DNA from: Paenibacillus sp. FSL H7-0331
GTDB taxonomy: Bacteria > Bacillota > Bacilli > Paenibacillales > NBRC-103111
Assembly: GCF_001956045.1 (NCBI RefSeq)
Contig: NZ_MRTH01000014.1
Location: 62,001 to 126,000 of the forward strand
Direction of reading: 5' to 3'
DNA length: 64,000 nucleotides
The position numbers were made by a program, and so were the translations under genes. Each line of letters opens with the position of its first letter. Position 1 is the stretch's first letter. Under the pieces are notes generated by a model. It was given only the letters and a program-made list of their open reading frames with translations, searched no databases and was not told the DNA's origin. This document shows, piece after piece, positions 34,738 to 44,053 of the stretch.

Positions 34738-37359
34738 TTATTGTAAAGTGATTTGCTGCGTTTTCTCGTCCCAAGTCACCTTCCAACCCATATTTTCAGA
34801 GAGAATACGGAGTGGAACGACGGTCACATTATTCATGATTTTGGGCGCAACCTCGGCCGTTACTCTTTGCCCGTTAATGATAAGCTCTGGATTATCAATC
34901 CATAAATCGATAAGCTTATCTCCACGGATCACAGTCACTTTACGCTCTTTCTCATCCCACTTCACCGTACCGCCCAATGCATCCGCGACAAAACGAATCG
35001 GAATCAGCGTATTTCCACTTACAATGACGGGTGCTTGCTCGAGCGTCATATTTTTCTTATTCACAGCTACGGTTGTTTTATTAATGGTCAGATTAACCTG
35101 ATTGTTAGAAGGCGTTACAATATCACCCTTATACGTAAATGTTATGTCATCCAGCTCAATCTTCCCTTTAGCCGCTCGCTCATCCTGTCCAATTTCTTCA
35201 TTGACCACATAAACGCTTCTTACCGTGATCGGGTATTTAAAATTGTAGCTGCTCAAGTCCTCAGTAACAACCTGCCAGCCTTTCCAATTCAAGATCGGTG
35301 CCAGCTCCACATAAAATACGCTGCCTGCGCTATCCCGAATTTCCGTCTTCAAAGCATTGAGACTTTCATCCCCATTTACTTTAAGCTTCATAAATTGAGG
35401 CTGGCCATCGACTTGAATTCCGGCATCGAAATCGGCAAAAGCCCATTTGGTACCTTTACCTTGCGTGAAGTCATAGTTTAATTCCAAATAATGATTCTTA
35501 CTCGTGTCCTCTTTAATATAAACCGAGGAGGTTACGCCCTCAGGCTTACTCCGCGACATCGTCATGACCGCATTCTTCTCCAGATCGTACCAAACCTTGT
35601 CCTTGCCTACGGCGATTGTCAGCATGGTGCTATAACCATCGTATCGAGCAATGAGCTGAGCCTGATTCGTTCCTGCCAAATCAATGACATTCAGAATGCC
35701 ATTCTTAACTTCTGCTTTCATACCCAGCACTTCCCACTGAATGGATTCAGCAGGCACCTCTCGGGTTTTGCCAGATTTCGTTTTGGCTATAACCGGCAGT
35801 TTGTAGCTGCCCCCTTGGGACAGTACCATATTAGGGGTATTGATTTTCAAACTGGCAATTTGATCTCTCCCGACAACCTCGATGGCAATCGACTGCTTAC
35901 CTGTTCCTGACGACGCGTTAATTTGCGCAGTTCCAGGCTTACTCGGTGTAAAAATATTATCTTTAAAAGTACCCACATCATTGCTAATAGACCATGTAGC
36001 CGGTATTTTATCGGTATCCACTAGTGGATTGTAATACTCATCATAGCCTTTAAAGCCCAATGCTGCCTGTTCATTCACAAACAAAAAGCTTGGTGCTTGT
36101 ATGACCAGACCTTTTACCGCACCCTTCGGCGCTGTTGAGTAGACGCCTACGCCATTCACAACCTTACGTTGGATACCGGTTTCTGTTTTATTAGTAAGAA
36201 CTGGTGTCGTTTCGCCGAGAGGACGTGTGGCCAGCTGTGTAGATCCGCCTCCATCCAAATTCATACCTTTCCACACGCCTACTTTGATCATAAATTGCTG
36301 AAGTTCGGTCATAGACAACCCTTTGCTATCACCTGCATTATCAACAGTAATAAGGTAAGCTGTTTTTTGATCCTTCGAATAGCCGATGGCTGTTCTTGAT
36401 CGGTTGCAGCATAAACTGTCGACTTCGCGCGAGAATTCAGCCGGCTTGCCCTCATCGACCATTATCGTATGGCCGCCAATCATCATTTTAAAGTTTTTCG
36501 TATCATACGTTTTGCTTGCATCCTGTGGAAGTACAGAATAATCGACAGTAAGTGGATCGCCAACCTTCATATGCTGCTTAACAAAATCCGCGGCCAAACC
36601 GGATGATCTCAATACATAACCATCTTTCGGCGCTATGACATTAATAATCGTATTTTCTGCAATTTGCTTAATAATTCCGTTTTCAACCAAAACCTCGGTA
36701 GGTACGGTTGTCCCATCATTGGATCGGTCTGCCTGTCCCCACGCATTGGTATACATAAACATTGCATCAATATGGCTGTGCTCACCACCTGGCTCGAACC
36801 AGTAATACGTTTTGTTAATACCGCCTAATGTGAATTTAGATCCATCCTTAGCGGTTACACTGCCTTGAAACGTAAATAAATCGACGATAGGCTCATTATT
36901 TTTGGATAATGCAAATGTATAGAAACCCGGTAAATACGGCGGGGTTGCCATCAATTGTCCATTCGCTATTTCAGGGCCCATCGGGACACCTTCAGCTTGC
37001 GTGTTGTAAAAATCGCCATTAATACCGGCAACGGCCCCGGTTTCCGTTGTCATGCCAAGAACACTTTGTTTCTTCGTGAATTGATTGTTTGTACCACTCA
37101 TGACATCAAGCTTTACAAGCGGATTCGTCAAATCCACCTCAACGACATTTCCGTTCACAGTTACTTCCTTTTTGTTGCGAATCGATTTCCAAACATATTT
37201 TTTCATAATGGCACCCGAAGTTAGTATCTCTTGACTAACCTCTGTAACCGTTGGCTCATCTGCAAAAACCTTGTCAGTTGTTATAATTGGTGATAAAAGA
37301 ATCATAGCGGATAGTGCGATTGTTATGGCTTTCATTGCTAATTTATTGTGCTTAACCAC
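34738..37359 (-). CDS. Exported phosphodiester glycosidase-domain (NAGPA) protein with stalk domain
   Basis: 873 residues. Signal peptide at residues 1-33 (hydrophobic AITIALSAMILLSPI, cleavage near VFADE). The NAGPA domain (about 80-400) shows GAVAGINGDFYNT, the RTAIGYSKDQKTAYLITVDN stretch and the conserved catalytic-type motif WKGMNLDGGGSTQL. Then come Ig-like/carbohydrate-binding stretches (about 430-760) and a C-terminal copper-amine-oxidase N-terminal-like (stalk) domain (NTLIPIRFVADALGGTVKWD; NNVTVVPLRILSENMGWKV). NAGPA proteins cleave glycosidic phosphodiester or related bonds in wall glycopolymers. The nearest neighbours are not functionally linked, and it looks like a single gene. 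Confidence 0.9.
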   Translation of the reverse strand: MVKHNKLAMKAITIALSAMILLSPIITTDKVFADEPTVTEVSQEILTSGAIMKKYVWKSIRNKKEVTVNGNVVEVDLTNPLVKLDVMSGTNNQFTKKQSVLGMTTETGAVAGINGDFYNTQAEGVPMGPEIANGQLMATPPYLPGFYTFALSKNNEPIVDLFTFQGSVTAKDGSKFTLGGINKTYYWFEPGGEHSHIDAMFMYTNAWGQADRSNDGTTVPTEVLVENGIIKQIAENTIINVIAPKDGYVLRSSGLAADFVKQHMKVGDPLTVDYSVLPQDASKTYDTKNFKMMIGGHTIMVDEGKPAEFSREVDSLCCNRSRTAIGYSKDQKTAYLITVDNAGDSKGLSMTELQQFMIKVGVWKGMNLDGGGSTQLATRPLGETTPVLTNKTETGIQRKVVNGVGVYSTAPKGAVKGLVIQAPSFLFVNEQAALGFKGYDEYYNPLVDTDKIPATWSISNDVGTFKDNIFTPSKPGTAQINASSGTGKQSIAIEVVGRDQIASLKINTPNMVLSQGGSYKLPVIAKTKSGKTREVPAESIQWEVLGMKAEVKNGILNVIDLAGTNQAQLIARYDGYSTMLTIAVGKDKVWYDLEKNAVMTMSRSKPEGVTSSVYIKEDTSKNHYLELNYDFTQGKGTKWAFADFDAGIQVDGQPQFMKLKVNGDESLNALKTEIRDSAGSVFYVELAPILNWKGWQVVTEDLSSYNFKYPITVRSVYVVNEEIGQDERAAKGKIELDDITFTYKGDIVTPSNNQVNLTINKTTVAVNKKNMTLEQAPVIVSGNTLIPIRFVADALGGTVKWDEKERKVTVIRGDKLIDLWIDNPELIINGQRVTAEVAPKIMNNVTVVPLRILSENMGWKVTWDEKTQQITLQ

Positions 37360-37487
37360 GCTGCGTTCTCCCTTCTTATTCCCGTTCTACTCATTATAGA
37401 CTCTATAAACAGCCAAAAAGTTACGTTATTCGCATCGTAAAATATATAAAGGTGTCCAAATATGTAATAATGATGATCCTTGACAAA

Positions 37488-37516
37488 CAAAAAACAGATG
37501 GGAATCATCCCACCTG
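37488..37516 (-). terminator. Intrinsic terminator after metK
   Basis: CAGGTGGGA / TCCCATCTG form a 9-bp stem (one G-U) with a 4-base loop, followed on the minus strand by TTTTTTG. It lies 43 bases after the metK stop. Confidence 0.88.
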
Positions 37517-37558
37517 CCTTTTCTTCTACAGCTTATTCAGAGCTTGTCTCAAATAATA

Positions 37559-38767
37559 TTATGCAAGTGCATCGCGTTTTAACAACTCAGCCTTATCCGT
37601 ACGCTCCCAAGGAAGATCGACGTCTGTCCGACCAAAATGTCCGTATGCTGCAGTTTGCTTGTAAATAGGCTGACGAAGTTCAAGCTGCTTAATAATACCA
37701 GCTGGACGCAGATCAAAATGTGCACGAACCACTTCAACCAGCTTTTCTTCGCTAACTTTTCCTGTGCCGAATGTATCAACAGCAATCGAAACCGGCCGCG
37801 CAACACCAATGGCATAAGCCAATTGAACTTCGCATTTATCAGCCAAACCTGCTGCTACAATGTTCTTGGCAACATACCGTGCAGCATAAGCACCTGAACG
37901 GTCTACTTTTGTCGGATCTTTACCGGAGAAGGCTCCGCCGCCATGACGTGCATATCCACCGTATGTATCTACGATAATTTTACGTCCTGTTAAACCAGCA
38001 TCCCCTTGTGGTCCACCGATTACAAAGCGGCCAGTTGGGTTAATGAAATATTTAGTATCTGCATCAAGGAATTTCTCAGGTACGATCGGCTTGATGACAT
38101 GTTCTTTAATATCTGCTTGGATTTGCTCCAACGTTGTATCTTCACTGTGCTGGGTGGATACTACAATAGCATCTACACGTACAGGTGTATCTCCATCGTA
38201 TTCAACTGTTACTTGAGTTTTACCATCAGGACGTAAGTAAGGCAAAGTACCATTTTTACGAACCTCTGTTAATCTACGTGAAAGTTGATGGGCAATAGAA
38301 ATAGGAAGCGGCATTAACTCAGGAGTTTCATTCACCGCGAATCCGAACATCATTCCTTGGTCTCCTGCTCCGATTGCTTCAATCTCATCATCGGACATTA
38401 AACCTTCACGCGCTTCAAGAGCACGGTCAACACCTTGTGCGATATCAGCAGATTGTTCATTCAAAGAAACCAACACAGCGCATGTCTGGGAATCGAAACC
38501 AAATTTAGCGCGAGTGTAACCGATATCCTTGATCGTTTGACGAGCAATAGATTGAATATCTACATATTCGGATTGACTTGAGATTTCTCCAATAACTAAC
38601 ACTAAGCCTGTTGCAACAGATACTTCGCATGCAACACGAGCATTGGGGTCGTTAGCTAAAAATGCGTCAAGTACAGCATCAGAAATTTGATCACAAATTT
38701 TATCTGGATGTCCTTCTGTTACTGATTCTGATGTAAATAAGCGTCGACCGCGTGGTGTTGATGACAT
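37559..38767 (-). CDS. metK: S-adenosylmethionine synthase MetK
   Basis: MetK makes SAM from ATP and methionine; SAM is the donor for the methyltransferases of this window. The 402-residue length matches the family (about 400). Motifs: [20 protein letters not shown] at the N-terminus, the central [12 protein letters not shown] and [20 protein letters not shown], the latter with the loop residues binding phosphate. A Shine-Dalgarno AAGGAGGT is 9 bases upstream. The leader holds a promoter and a terminator-like hairpin (see separate entries), with no S-box aptamer. Confidence 0.98.
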   Translation of the reverse strand: MSSTPRGRRLFTSESVTEGHPDKICDQISDAVLDAFLANDPNARVACEVSVATGLVLVIGEISSQSEYVDIQSIARQTIKDIGYTRAKFGFDSQTCAVLVSLNEQSADIAQGVDRALEAREGLMSDDEIEAIGAGDQGMMFGFAVNETPELMPLPISIAHQLSRRLTEVRKNGTLPYLRPDGKTQVTVEYDGDTPVRVDAIVVSTQHSEDTTLEQIQADIKEHVIKPIVPEKFLDADTKYFINPTGRFVIGGPQGDAGLTGRKIIVDTYGGYARHGGGAFSGKDPTKVDRSGAYAARYVAKNIVAAGLADKCEVQLAYAIGVARPVSIAVDTFGTGKVSEEKLVEVVRAHFDLRPAGIIKQLELRQPIYKQTAAYGHFGRTDVDLPWERTDKAELLKRDALA

Positions 38768-38840
38768 ATACTATCGACCTCCTTAAAATTTTCGTAGAAA
38801 ATTGCTTCTTCTTAATCCTATGATGAGATGAAGCCTGGAC

Positions 38841-38873
38841 AAAAAAATCAACCCTTTCCTATCGGAAAAGGTT
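38841..38873 (-). terminator. Terminator-like hairpin in the metK leader
   Basis: On the minus strand AACCTTTTCC-GATA-GGAAAGGGTT (10-bp stem with one wobble) is followed by GATTTTTTT. It starts about 20 nt after the predicted metK start site and 74 bases before the ATG, downstream of the promoter, so it may act as an attenuator. It could also terminate read-through from the SASP gene. Confidence 0.75.
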
Positions 38874-38898
38874 ACATTCAATATGACCTTCTTTAGCT

Positions 38899-38927
38899 AT
38901 GTTACTGGATTTGCAGGGTACTGTCAA
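38899..38927 (-). promoter_or_regulatory. Sigma-A promoter for metK
   Basis: TTGACA (38927-38922), a 17-base spacer and TAACAT (38904-38899) on the minus strand. The -35 is perfect and the spacing ideal; the -10 is a 4 of 6 match. The predicted start site is about 38892. Confidence 0.7.
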
Positions 38928-38966
38928 TAAAATTGCATGAGTTCTAATTAATCTTAATATAAGTCT

Positions 38967-39239
38967 TTATAAACTAAACATCGTTTCTTCGGCTTTTCTA
39001 ATTAACCTGCTTGTAATCGCTCCGCCTACAGCTCCAGCATCTCTGGATGTGATGTGTCCCCAATAATCTTCCTTGACTGAACTTGATGATATTGCACCTA
39101 GTTCCGTTGCAAATTCAACATTCATGTCAGCCAAAGATTTACCTACCGGCAATCCCATTTCAGCTGCAATTTCGTATTTAAGTAAATCAAGGGCTTGATG
39201 GCTTTCCGGCACAATTTTCTTACGACTAGCCACAGTCAT
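38967..39239 (-). CDS. Alpha/beta-type small acid-soluble spore protein
   Basis: SASPs coat spore DNA and protect it from UV and heat. The 90-residue protein has the family's two conserved blocks: a first helix region with LDLLKYEIAAEMGLPVG and a second with VEFATELGAISSS, then DYWGHITSRDAGAVGGAIT and the RLIRKAEE end. The GPR protease cleavage site type (E-L-G) is represented in FATELGA. Slightly longer than the B. subtilis SspA-D proteins (about 70), mainly by N- and C-terminal extensions. Probably expressed in the forespore. Confidence 0.93.
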   Translation of the reverse strand: MTVASRKKIVPESHQALDLLKYEIAAEMGLPVGKSLADMNVEFATELGAISSSSVKEDYWGHITSRDAGAVGGAITSRLIRKAEETMFSL

Positions 39240-39321
39240 TCACCTCCCGATCCGTGATAATCGTAGTATGGCCATTACACGGATCAGCACTCGTATAAAC
39301 TATTGTCATATAGGGCAAAAT

Positions 39322-39933
39322 TTATGTAGTTACTTTACTGCCGTCAGCATTAGTAATCAAATACGAACCACGTATCATCACATAAATATCTTGCTTAAGT
39401 TTAGGGTCTGATTTAATACCTCGTCCATCGCGAGGAACTATAAGCAGATGATTTAAGTCAACAACCGCTCCTGCTGCTATATCTTTACCTGAGGTTACAT
39501 CGGGGATCCCATTATCGTCTGAGCTGACAATAGTTACTTTACCTATACGAACGATGATTTCTGTTCCTGCTCCGCCGTAGATGGATTGACCTGGTTCCAG
39601 CTTGATTACCGATAAGTTTGAACTGCCCGTCTGACTGGGAACGTCCACTACGGGAGTAGGTGTGGTCTTACCACTATCAGCTGGATTTGGCTTGAATGAT
39701 GAAAGTTCACTTGCAATAATTTGTTTAACTTTTTCTTCCGTAATGGTTTGCTTGTTCAATTCCTCAGCAACTTTTAATTTAATGTTTTGTTCAAAATAAC
39801 TCTTGGTAATGACGGGGTCGTCAATGGTTCCTGCTTGAGGGTTGGTTGAAACTCCATCAGCGTTAGTAACTACAATAGAAGTTGTCCAAAGCATTGCAGC
39901 CATTACCGAAACTTTTAAGGTATGTTTAAACAT
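39322..39933 (-). CDS. Exported protein of unknown function next to the S-layer gene
   Basis: I do not recognise this 203-residue protein. An N-terminal hydrophobic stretch (VSVMAAMLWTTSIVVTNA) suggests a signal peptide or anchor. A helical, charged part follows (NIKLKVAEELNKQTITEEKV), then a Pro/Thr-rich linker (PADSGKTTPTPVVDVP), and a beta-rich C-terminal domain that contains IKLEPGQSIYGGAGTEIIVRI, a form seen in stalk-like exported proteins. It is divergent in base composition from neither neighbour. Its position downstream of the S-layer gene and behind the S-layer terminator suggests a separate transcript. Confidence 0.8.
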   Translation of the reverse strand: MFKHTLKVSVMAAMLWTTSIVVTNADGVSTNPQAGTIDDPVITKSYFEQNIKLKVAEELNKQTITEEKVKQIIASELSSFKPNPADSGKTTPTPVVDVPSQTGSSNLSVIKLEPGQSIYGGAGTEIIVRIGKVTIVSSDDNGIPDVTSGKDIAAGAVVDLNHLLIVPRDGRGIKSDPKLKQDIYVMIRGSYLITNADGSKVTT

Positions 39934-39988
39934 TCAATTCCTCCTAATCATAAGACAATATGATTTTAAGTATATCTGAATAAAGCAT

Positions 39989-40019
39989 AAAAAAAAAGAA
40001 GACCCCGAAAGGTCTTCTT
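39989..40019 (-). terminator. Intrinsic terminator after the S-layer gene
   Basis: AAGAAGACC / GGTCTTCTT form a perfect 9-bp stem with a TTTCGG-type loop, followed by nine T residues on the minus strand. It lies 12 bases after the stop at 40031. Confidence 0.93.
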
Positions 40020-40030
40020 TAGTTTAAATA

Positions 40031-43000
40031 TTAGTTGTAAATTGGGCCAACATTTGCATTAGCGGGATCAACAGTAATCGCACTTGATGCAGTAACTCCA
40101 CTTGGAGCAATAACATTCAATGTGAATTCAGTTATATTCGCACTAAGTGTTGTAATTTGACCATTGGAACCAATAACGATAGTTCCAAAAGTTTTTGCTA
40201 CACCGTCTTGAGTTTTAGAAGCGTCAACGGATACCGCTGCGTTTGCAGGAACATTGACAGTCGCACCTGTGTTATCCAAATAAGAGGTTGCGCTAGACTT
40301 AATATCAGTTGCATAGAAAGTCAAACCAAGAATACTAGCGTGTGATTGAACAAATTGATCTGTTAATGCAGTACCGTTATCATCTTTATGAGTAAGTGGA
40401 TGACGATCGGAAACAATCTCATTACCAAATTGGTCTTTAATTGTTACCTTTTTAAACAATTGATCATCCCATGCATACAATTTACCAGCTGCAAGGTTGG
40501 TAGTAATACGGCTGCTAGCAATTTTGTTACCTGATTTTGATACAGCAATGCTTGCAACAGCAGGACCTTCATTCTTCGTAGTTACATCAAGTGGTGTAGT
40601 ATAAACATCACCCTTGGAATCTTTGTAAACTACTTGCAATTTCGATGTTCCTGCATCTAAACCAACAATAAATTTGTTTGGAGTTGATGTAGCTGTATCA
40701 CCAACAGCGGCAACAACACTTGGGTTGGAACTAGTAACAGATTGAATAGTGTTTGGTACTGCAACATCTTCACCACTATTTGTTTTCGCTCTTACTTTAA
40801 GCTCTTTAGTAAGCTTAGCATAAGTTGATCTTGTTACTGTACCGTTGATTCCATTGTTCAGGTAATCTTCAACAGCAAGAATCGTGTTGTTAACACCTTT
40901 GTCAATGTAAGCTTCGTATTTCAATTTGTTCTTGCTATCGTTTGTATCAAGTACCTCTAAAGTAGTTGTTACAGTGTTGATTTCTTTAGGAGTAGTTCCG
41001 CTCATATCCATCAATCTAGCTGTAAATGTATAAGAAGCAGGTTGTGCAGTAACGCCAGTGTTTGTAAAGAATTTGAATGATTTGTCAAACACATCTTCTA
41101 GAGGCAAATACTCTCTAGGTGTATAAGCACCACTCACATACTCTTGTGCATATACAGTTCTTGTTACTGTTGTAGTTGTATTTACAGGTGTAAGATCAAA
41201 TCTCTTCTTAGAAGTTACATCGCCTGTAGATACTGGACCACCATTTGCAAGAGCAACATCGTTACTTCTCAAGCTCAAACCGTAAGGAGTTCCAGCAGAT
41301 AATGTAGTGTTAGCTTGCAACTCCAACTTCACTTTATAAGTGTTGTCGTTCAGTTTTAACTCTCCACCATGCTGATCGTAAATCTTCAATTTCAATTCAT
41401 TATCAGTTCCATTAACTTGATACTTCTTAGGAGCTGCGGAGAAAGCGATTTTATCAGCTTTACGCTTTTCACCAACAGAAATATTTTGCGACACTCTCAC
41501 AGTAGGCGCATCTTGCAGAGAAACTACGATACTCGAACTACCTTTGGAGTTAGCACCAGTAATTGCAATTTCACCTTTATGCTCACCAGTTTGTACGATA
41601 GGCGTTGATCTTGTTCCACCGTTGTCATCAGGTACATTAATAGAAGCAAGATTGATGCTGCCAGTAGAATAGATATTGAATTTGTATGCTTTATCAGCAA
41701 TTTCTTGCTTAGTCAACACTTCACCTTTAGCGTCTTTAACGATAATTGGTACAAAGAACTTCTTTTGAAGGTCTGTATCATTATTAACTTTTGTTACATC
41801 ATCGCCTTCAGCCAAAGTATAGCTGTAAGCACCAAATTCTACAGTTGCTGGAGTTTTAGACGCTGTTACTTTAACTGTTTTAGTTACCGCTTGACCGGAA
41901 CCATTAGCAATGATGTTCAAAGTAACTGAATCTTTTGCTTCATTTTTGTCATAACGGAATTTCAGGTCAGCTGCATCGTCGCCGATTTCGCTTGAAGTTG
42001 TAAACCATACATCATTGCTACCATCTTTAGCCACTTTCTTAACGTTACCTTCAGTTGAATAGAATGTTACACCTTTGTTCAGTGTATCATAATCTTGAAC
42101 TTGGATACCATATTGGTCAATAGCTTTAATGTCAAGGTAAGTGTCTTTTTGTGCTTCTACGGAATCGATTTTTACGTTAGAGCTGTTTTTCAAATCTCCA
42201 ACTTCGATTTTAGCTACGTTTTGAGCTTCACCGATTGCAAACACTTTATTTGCAGTTACGCCTGAATCCTCATGGATAATAGTAACCGAAACGCGGTCAT
42301 TTCTTTCCAGAGCACTTTCAGGTGTAGCGCCTGGAGCTAAATTTGATTTCAAACGTTGTTGAAGAGTAAATGCTTGCTCACCAGATACACCAACAGCAGT
42401 TACATCACTTCCTGTGTTGATAGAGAAGTTGTTGTAAGTCAAGCTGGATTTAGCACCATATTGGTTAGTAGCTTTGAACTCAATTTTCAACTTGTTAACT
42501 GTTCTTGGCAATGTTTCTGCAGCTGTCAAGAATTCAATCTTAGCAATTCTTTCTTTAGTTACTGCAACTGTTTGAGTTTTTGCAGTATCGTCAATGTTAG
42601 TCAAACCACTGATTGTAGCTACAAAAGATCCATCTTGGAACTTCGTATCAAAAGTCAACGTTGCAGTTGTTTTGTCGTCGCTCCATTTAGTCGTGTAGTT
42701 AGTTACAACTGCACCATTGCCATTTTTAATTTCAATCTTCAGGTTTTTCGCAGCATCGTCAGTCAAAGCACCATTCAATTGAATAGCCAATTTGTCAGCG
42801 TCAGTTGCTTTGAAGGAGTTGATAGCATATTTACCATTGAAAGGCGCGCCTTTGTATTGGGATTTAGCTTCTGAAGAGCTAAGAACCAACAAGTCACGAG
42901 TTGCATTGGAAGTACCACCAAATTTACCGTCAGTACCATTGCTCAGCAATTTCAATTGAAGAGCTAATGCTACATAACCTTTAGCCCAATCGGATACAGT

Positions 43001-43501
43001 AGTGTCAGTAACACCTGGAGTTGCTTTTGCTGCTGCGTCTTTGTTAAGACCACGAAGCAAGAAAGCTGCCAGTTGTTCTTTAGTTACTTTACCAGCTGGG
43101 TTGAATTGACCAGGTGCATAACCATCAGTGATGCCTGCTGCTTTAACTGCTTCGATATAAGGAAGCGCGTAGCCGTTAGCTGGATCATCGGATTTAACAT
43201 CAGTGAAAGATGAAGTTTTCAAAGTAGTGTCAACTTTCAATCCAAAGATCAAAGCTGCTACTTTAGCGAATTGAGCACGGTTCATTTCGTCTTTAAGACC
43301 AAAAGTACCTTCTTTTACGCCGTCAAACACACCAGCGGAAATCAATGCATCAAATTTTAATTTTGTAGCTGCGTCCAGATCTTTAAGATCCGTAAAATCA
43401 GCGGATGTTTTAGTAGCGTCAGCTTCTGCAGCAAGTGCTACAGATGAAAACATCGAGAATGCCATAGCAAGGGATAAAATCGTAGATAAACTTTTCTTCA
43501 T
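40031..43501 (-). CDS. S-layer protein with N-terminal SLH domains
   Basis: 1156 residues from ATG 43501. Signal peptide MKKSLSTILSLAMAFSMFSS with cleavage near VALAAEA. Three SLH motifs follow at about residues 37-85 (FTDLKDLDAATKLKFDALIS), 96-150 (FTDVKSDDPANGYALPYIEA) and 165-210 (VSDWAKGYVALALQL); the TRAE-type motifs are changed (NRAQ, TKEQ, TRDL), which is common in S-layer proteins. The rest is a long Ala/Thr/Val-rich series of Ig-like domains that would form the lattice. It anchors to pyruvylated wall polymer, whose csaB lies 2.5 kb upstream. An in-frame ATG 26 codons upstream (43579) with its own ribosome site offers a longer signal peptide; the start at 43501 has AGGAGGAG at 11 bases. 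Confidence 0.93.
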   Translation of the reverse strand: MKKSLSTILSLAMAFSMFSSVALAAEADATKTSADFTDLKDLDAATKLKFDALISAGVFDGVKEGTFGLKDEMNRAQFAKVAALIFGLKVDTTLKTSSFTDVKSDDPANGYALPYIEAVKAAGITDGYAPGQFNPAGKVTKEQLAAFLLRGLNKDAAAKATPGVTDTTVSDWAKGYVALALQLKLLSNGTDGKFGGTSNATRDLLVLSSSEAKSQYKGAPFNGKYAINSFKATDADKLAIQLNGALTDDAAKNLKIEIKNGNGAVVTNYTTKWSDDKTTATLTFDTKFQDGSFVATISGLTNIDDTAKTQTVAVTKERIAKIEFLTAAETLPRTVNKLKIEFKATNQYGAKSSLTYNNFSINTGSDVTAVGVSGEQAFTLQQRLKSNLAPGATPESALERNDRVSVTIIHEDSGVTANKVFAIGEAQNVAKIEVGDLKNSSNVKIDSVEAQKDTYLDIKAIDQYGIQVQDYDTLNKGVTFYSTEGNVKKVAKDGSNDVWFTTSSEIGDDAADLKFRYDKNEAKDSVTLNIIANGSGQAVTKTVKVTASKTPATVEFGAYSYTLAEGDDVTKVNNDTDLQKKFFVPIIVKDAKGEVLTKQEIADKAYKFNIYSTGSINLASINVPDDNGGTRSTPIVQTGEHKGEIAITGANSKGSSSIVVSLQDAPTVRVSQNISVGEKRKADKIAFSAAPKKYQVNGTDNELKLKIYDQHGGELKLNDNTYKVKLELQANTTLSAGTPYGLSLRSNDVALANGGPVSTGDVTSKKRFDLTPVNTTTTVTRTVYAQEYVSGAYTPREYLPLEDVFDKSFKFFTNTGVTAQPASYTFTARLMDMSGTTPKEINTVTTTLEVLDTNDSKNKLKYEAYIDKGVNNTILAVEDYLNNGINGTVTRSTYAKLTKELKVRAKTNSGEDVAVPNTIQSVTSSNPSVVAAVGDTATSTPNKFIVGLDAGTSKLQVVYKDSKGDVYTTPLDVTTKNEGPAVASIAVSKSGNKIASSRITTNLAAGKLYAWDDQLFKKVTIKDQFGNEIVSDRHPLTHKDDNGTALTDQFVQSHASILGLTFYATDIKSSATSYLDNTGATVNVPANAAVSVDASKTQDGVAKTFGTIVIGSNGQITTLSANITEFTLNVIAPSGVTASSAITVDPANANVGPIYN

Positions 43502-43578
43502 AACCTTTTGTTCTCCTCCTCGAATATCTTTCGGTTTTTTAGAGTTCTGTTTAGATGGATTATAGCTCGATGCACTCA

Positions 43579-43600
43579 TTAGCCGTTTCACCCCCTTCCC
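43579..43600 (-). promoter_or_regulatory. Second, upstream in-frame start site of the S-layer gene (AGGGGGTG-AAACGGCTA-ATG)
   Basis: An ATG at 43579-43577 is preceded by AGGGGGTG nine bases upstream and is in frame with the main start at 43501. It would add MSASSYNPSKQNSKKPKDIR and a few residues to the signal peptide. Tandem translation starts are known for the cell wall protein gene of Brevibacillus (Bacillus brevis 47). Confidence 0.55.
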
Positions 43601-43707
43601 AGAGTTGAGCGAAATGAATTTTTTATTTATTAAGGTCTGCAACGTATAAGTTTGCAGAAACTAGTAAACAATAGAATGAAAAGATAGCCAATCGTACACC
43701 CTTGTAC

Positions 43708-43736
43708 ATTATACACTGCAATCCTAGTAAGGTAAA
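43708..43736 (-). promoter_or_regulatory. Sigma-A promoter for the S-layer gene
   Basis: A perfect -10 TATAAT (43713-43708), 17-base spacer and TTTACC (43736-43731) on the minus strand. The start site at about 43701 gives a leader of about 200 nt to ATG 43501. A stem-loop (CTGCAA / TTGCAG, about 43637-43658) near the middle may stabilise the mRNA. The 410-base gap (43643-44053) upstream holds also palindromes at 43874-43890 and 43909-43931 (TTTCGTA / TACGAAA), and the tagO terminator; no gene is seen. Confidence 0.7.
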
Positions 43737-43873
43737 GAGGTGCGTTGCAAAATATATCCAACCTCTTGCTTACCAACCTGCTGTTTTGTGTTTCAATGTA
43801 TTAAACGCGGCGTTGTATAAAAAGTTGCGCTGTTCTAAAAAAACTTTTTATTTTTTGATCAACTCATTTCATC

Positions 43874-43890
43874 TGATATCGTATATCAGG
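43874..43890. repeat. 7-bp inverted repeat CTGATAT-CGT-ATATCAG in the S-layer upstream region
   Basis: Two perfect 7-bp arms with a 3-base centre, about 140 bp upstream of the S-layer -35. Its size suits a dimeric regulator. A second inverted repeat (TTTCGTA-N10-TACGAAA) follows within 40 bp. Regulator unknown. Confidence 0.35.
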
Positions 43891-44012
43891 TTGTCTATCA
43901 ATTTCGTATTGCCTCTCTTACGAAACTTAGTATACAACGAACTATACGCTTACGTCATCACGTATTATTTTCCATGTACATATCTTGATTTCGACCGAAC
44001 TGTTACACAAGC

Positions 44013-44043
44013 AAAAGCCCCGAACCTAATGGGTTCGAGGCTT
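44013..44043. terminator. Intrinsic terminator after tagO (possibly bidirectional)
   Basis: AAGCCCCGAACC / GGTTCGAGGCTT form a 12-position stem (one mismatch in DNA, G-U in RNA) with a 5-base loop. On the minus strand TTTTGCTT follows, on the plus strand ATTTTTC. It ends the fabZ-pgcA-csaB-tagA-tagO transcript 10 bases after the last stop. Confidence 0.85.
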
Positions 44044-44053
44044 ATTTTTCATT

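Noticed and set aside
38768..38966. SAM-I (S-box) riboswitch upstream of metK
   Set aside because: The conserved core and four-way junction are not found, and the space between promoter and hairpin is only about 20 nt.
42356..42874. 172-aa plus-strand open frame opposite the S-layer gene
   Set aside because: Composition (many C, S, F) is that of an antisense shadow of a Thr/Ala/Val-rich protein.
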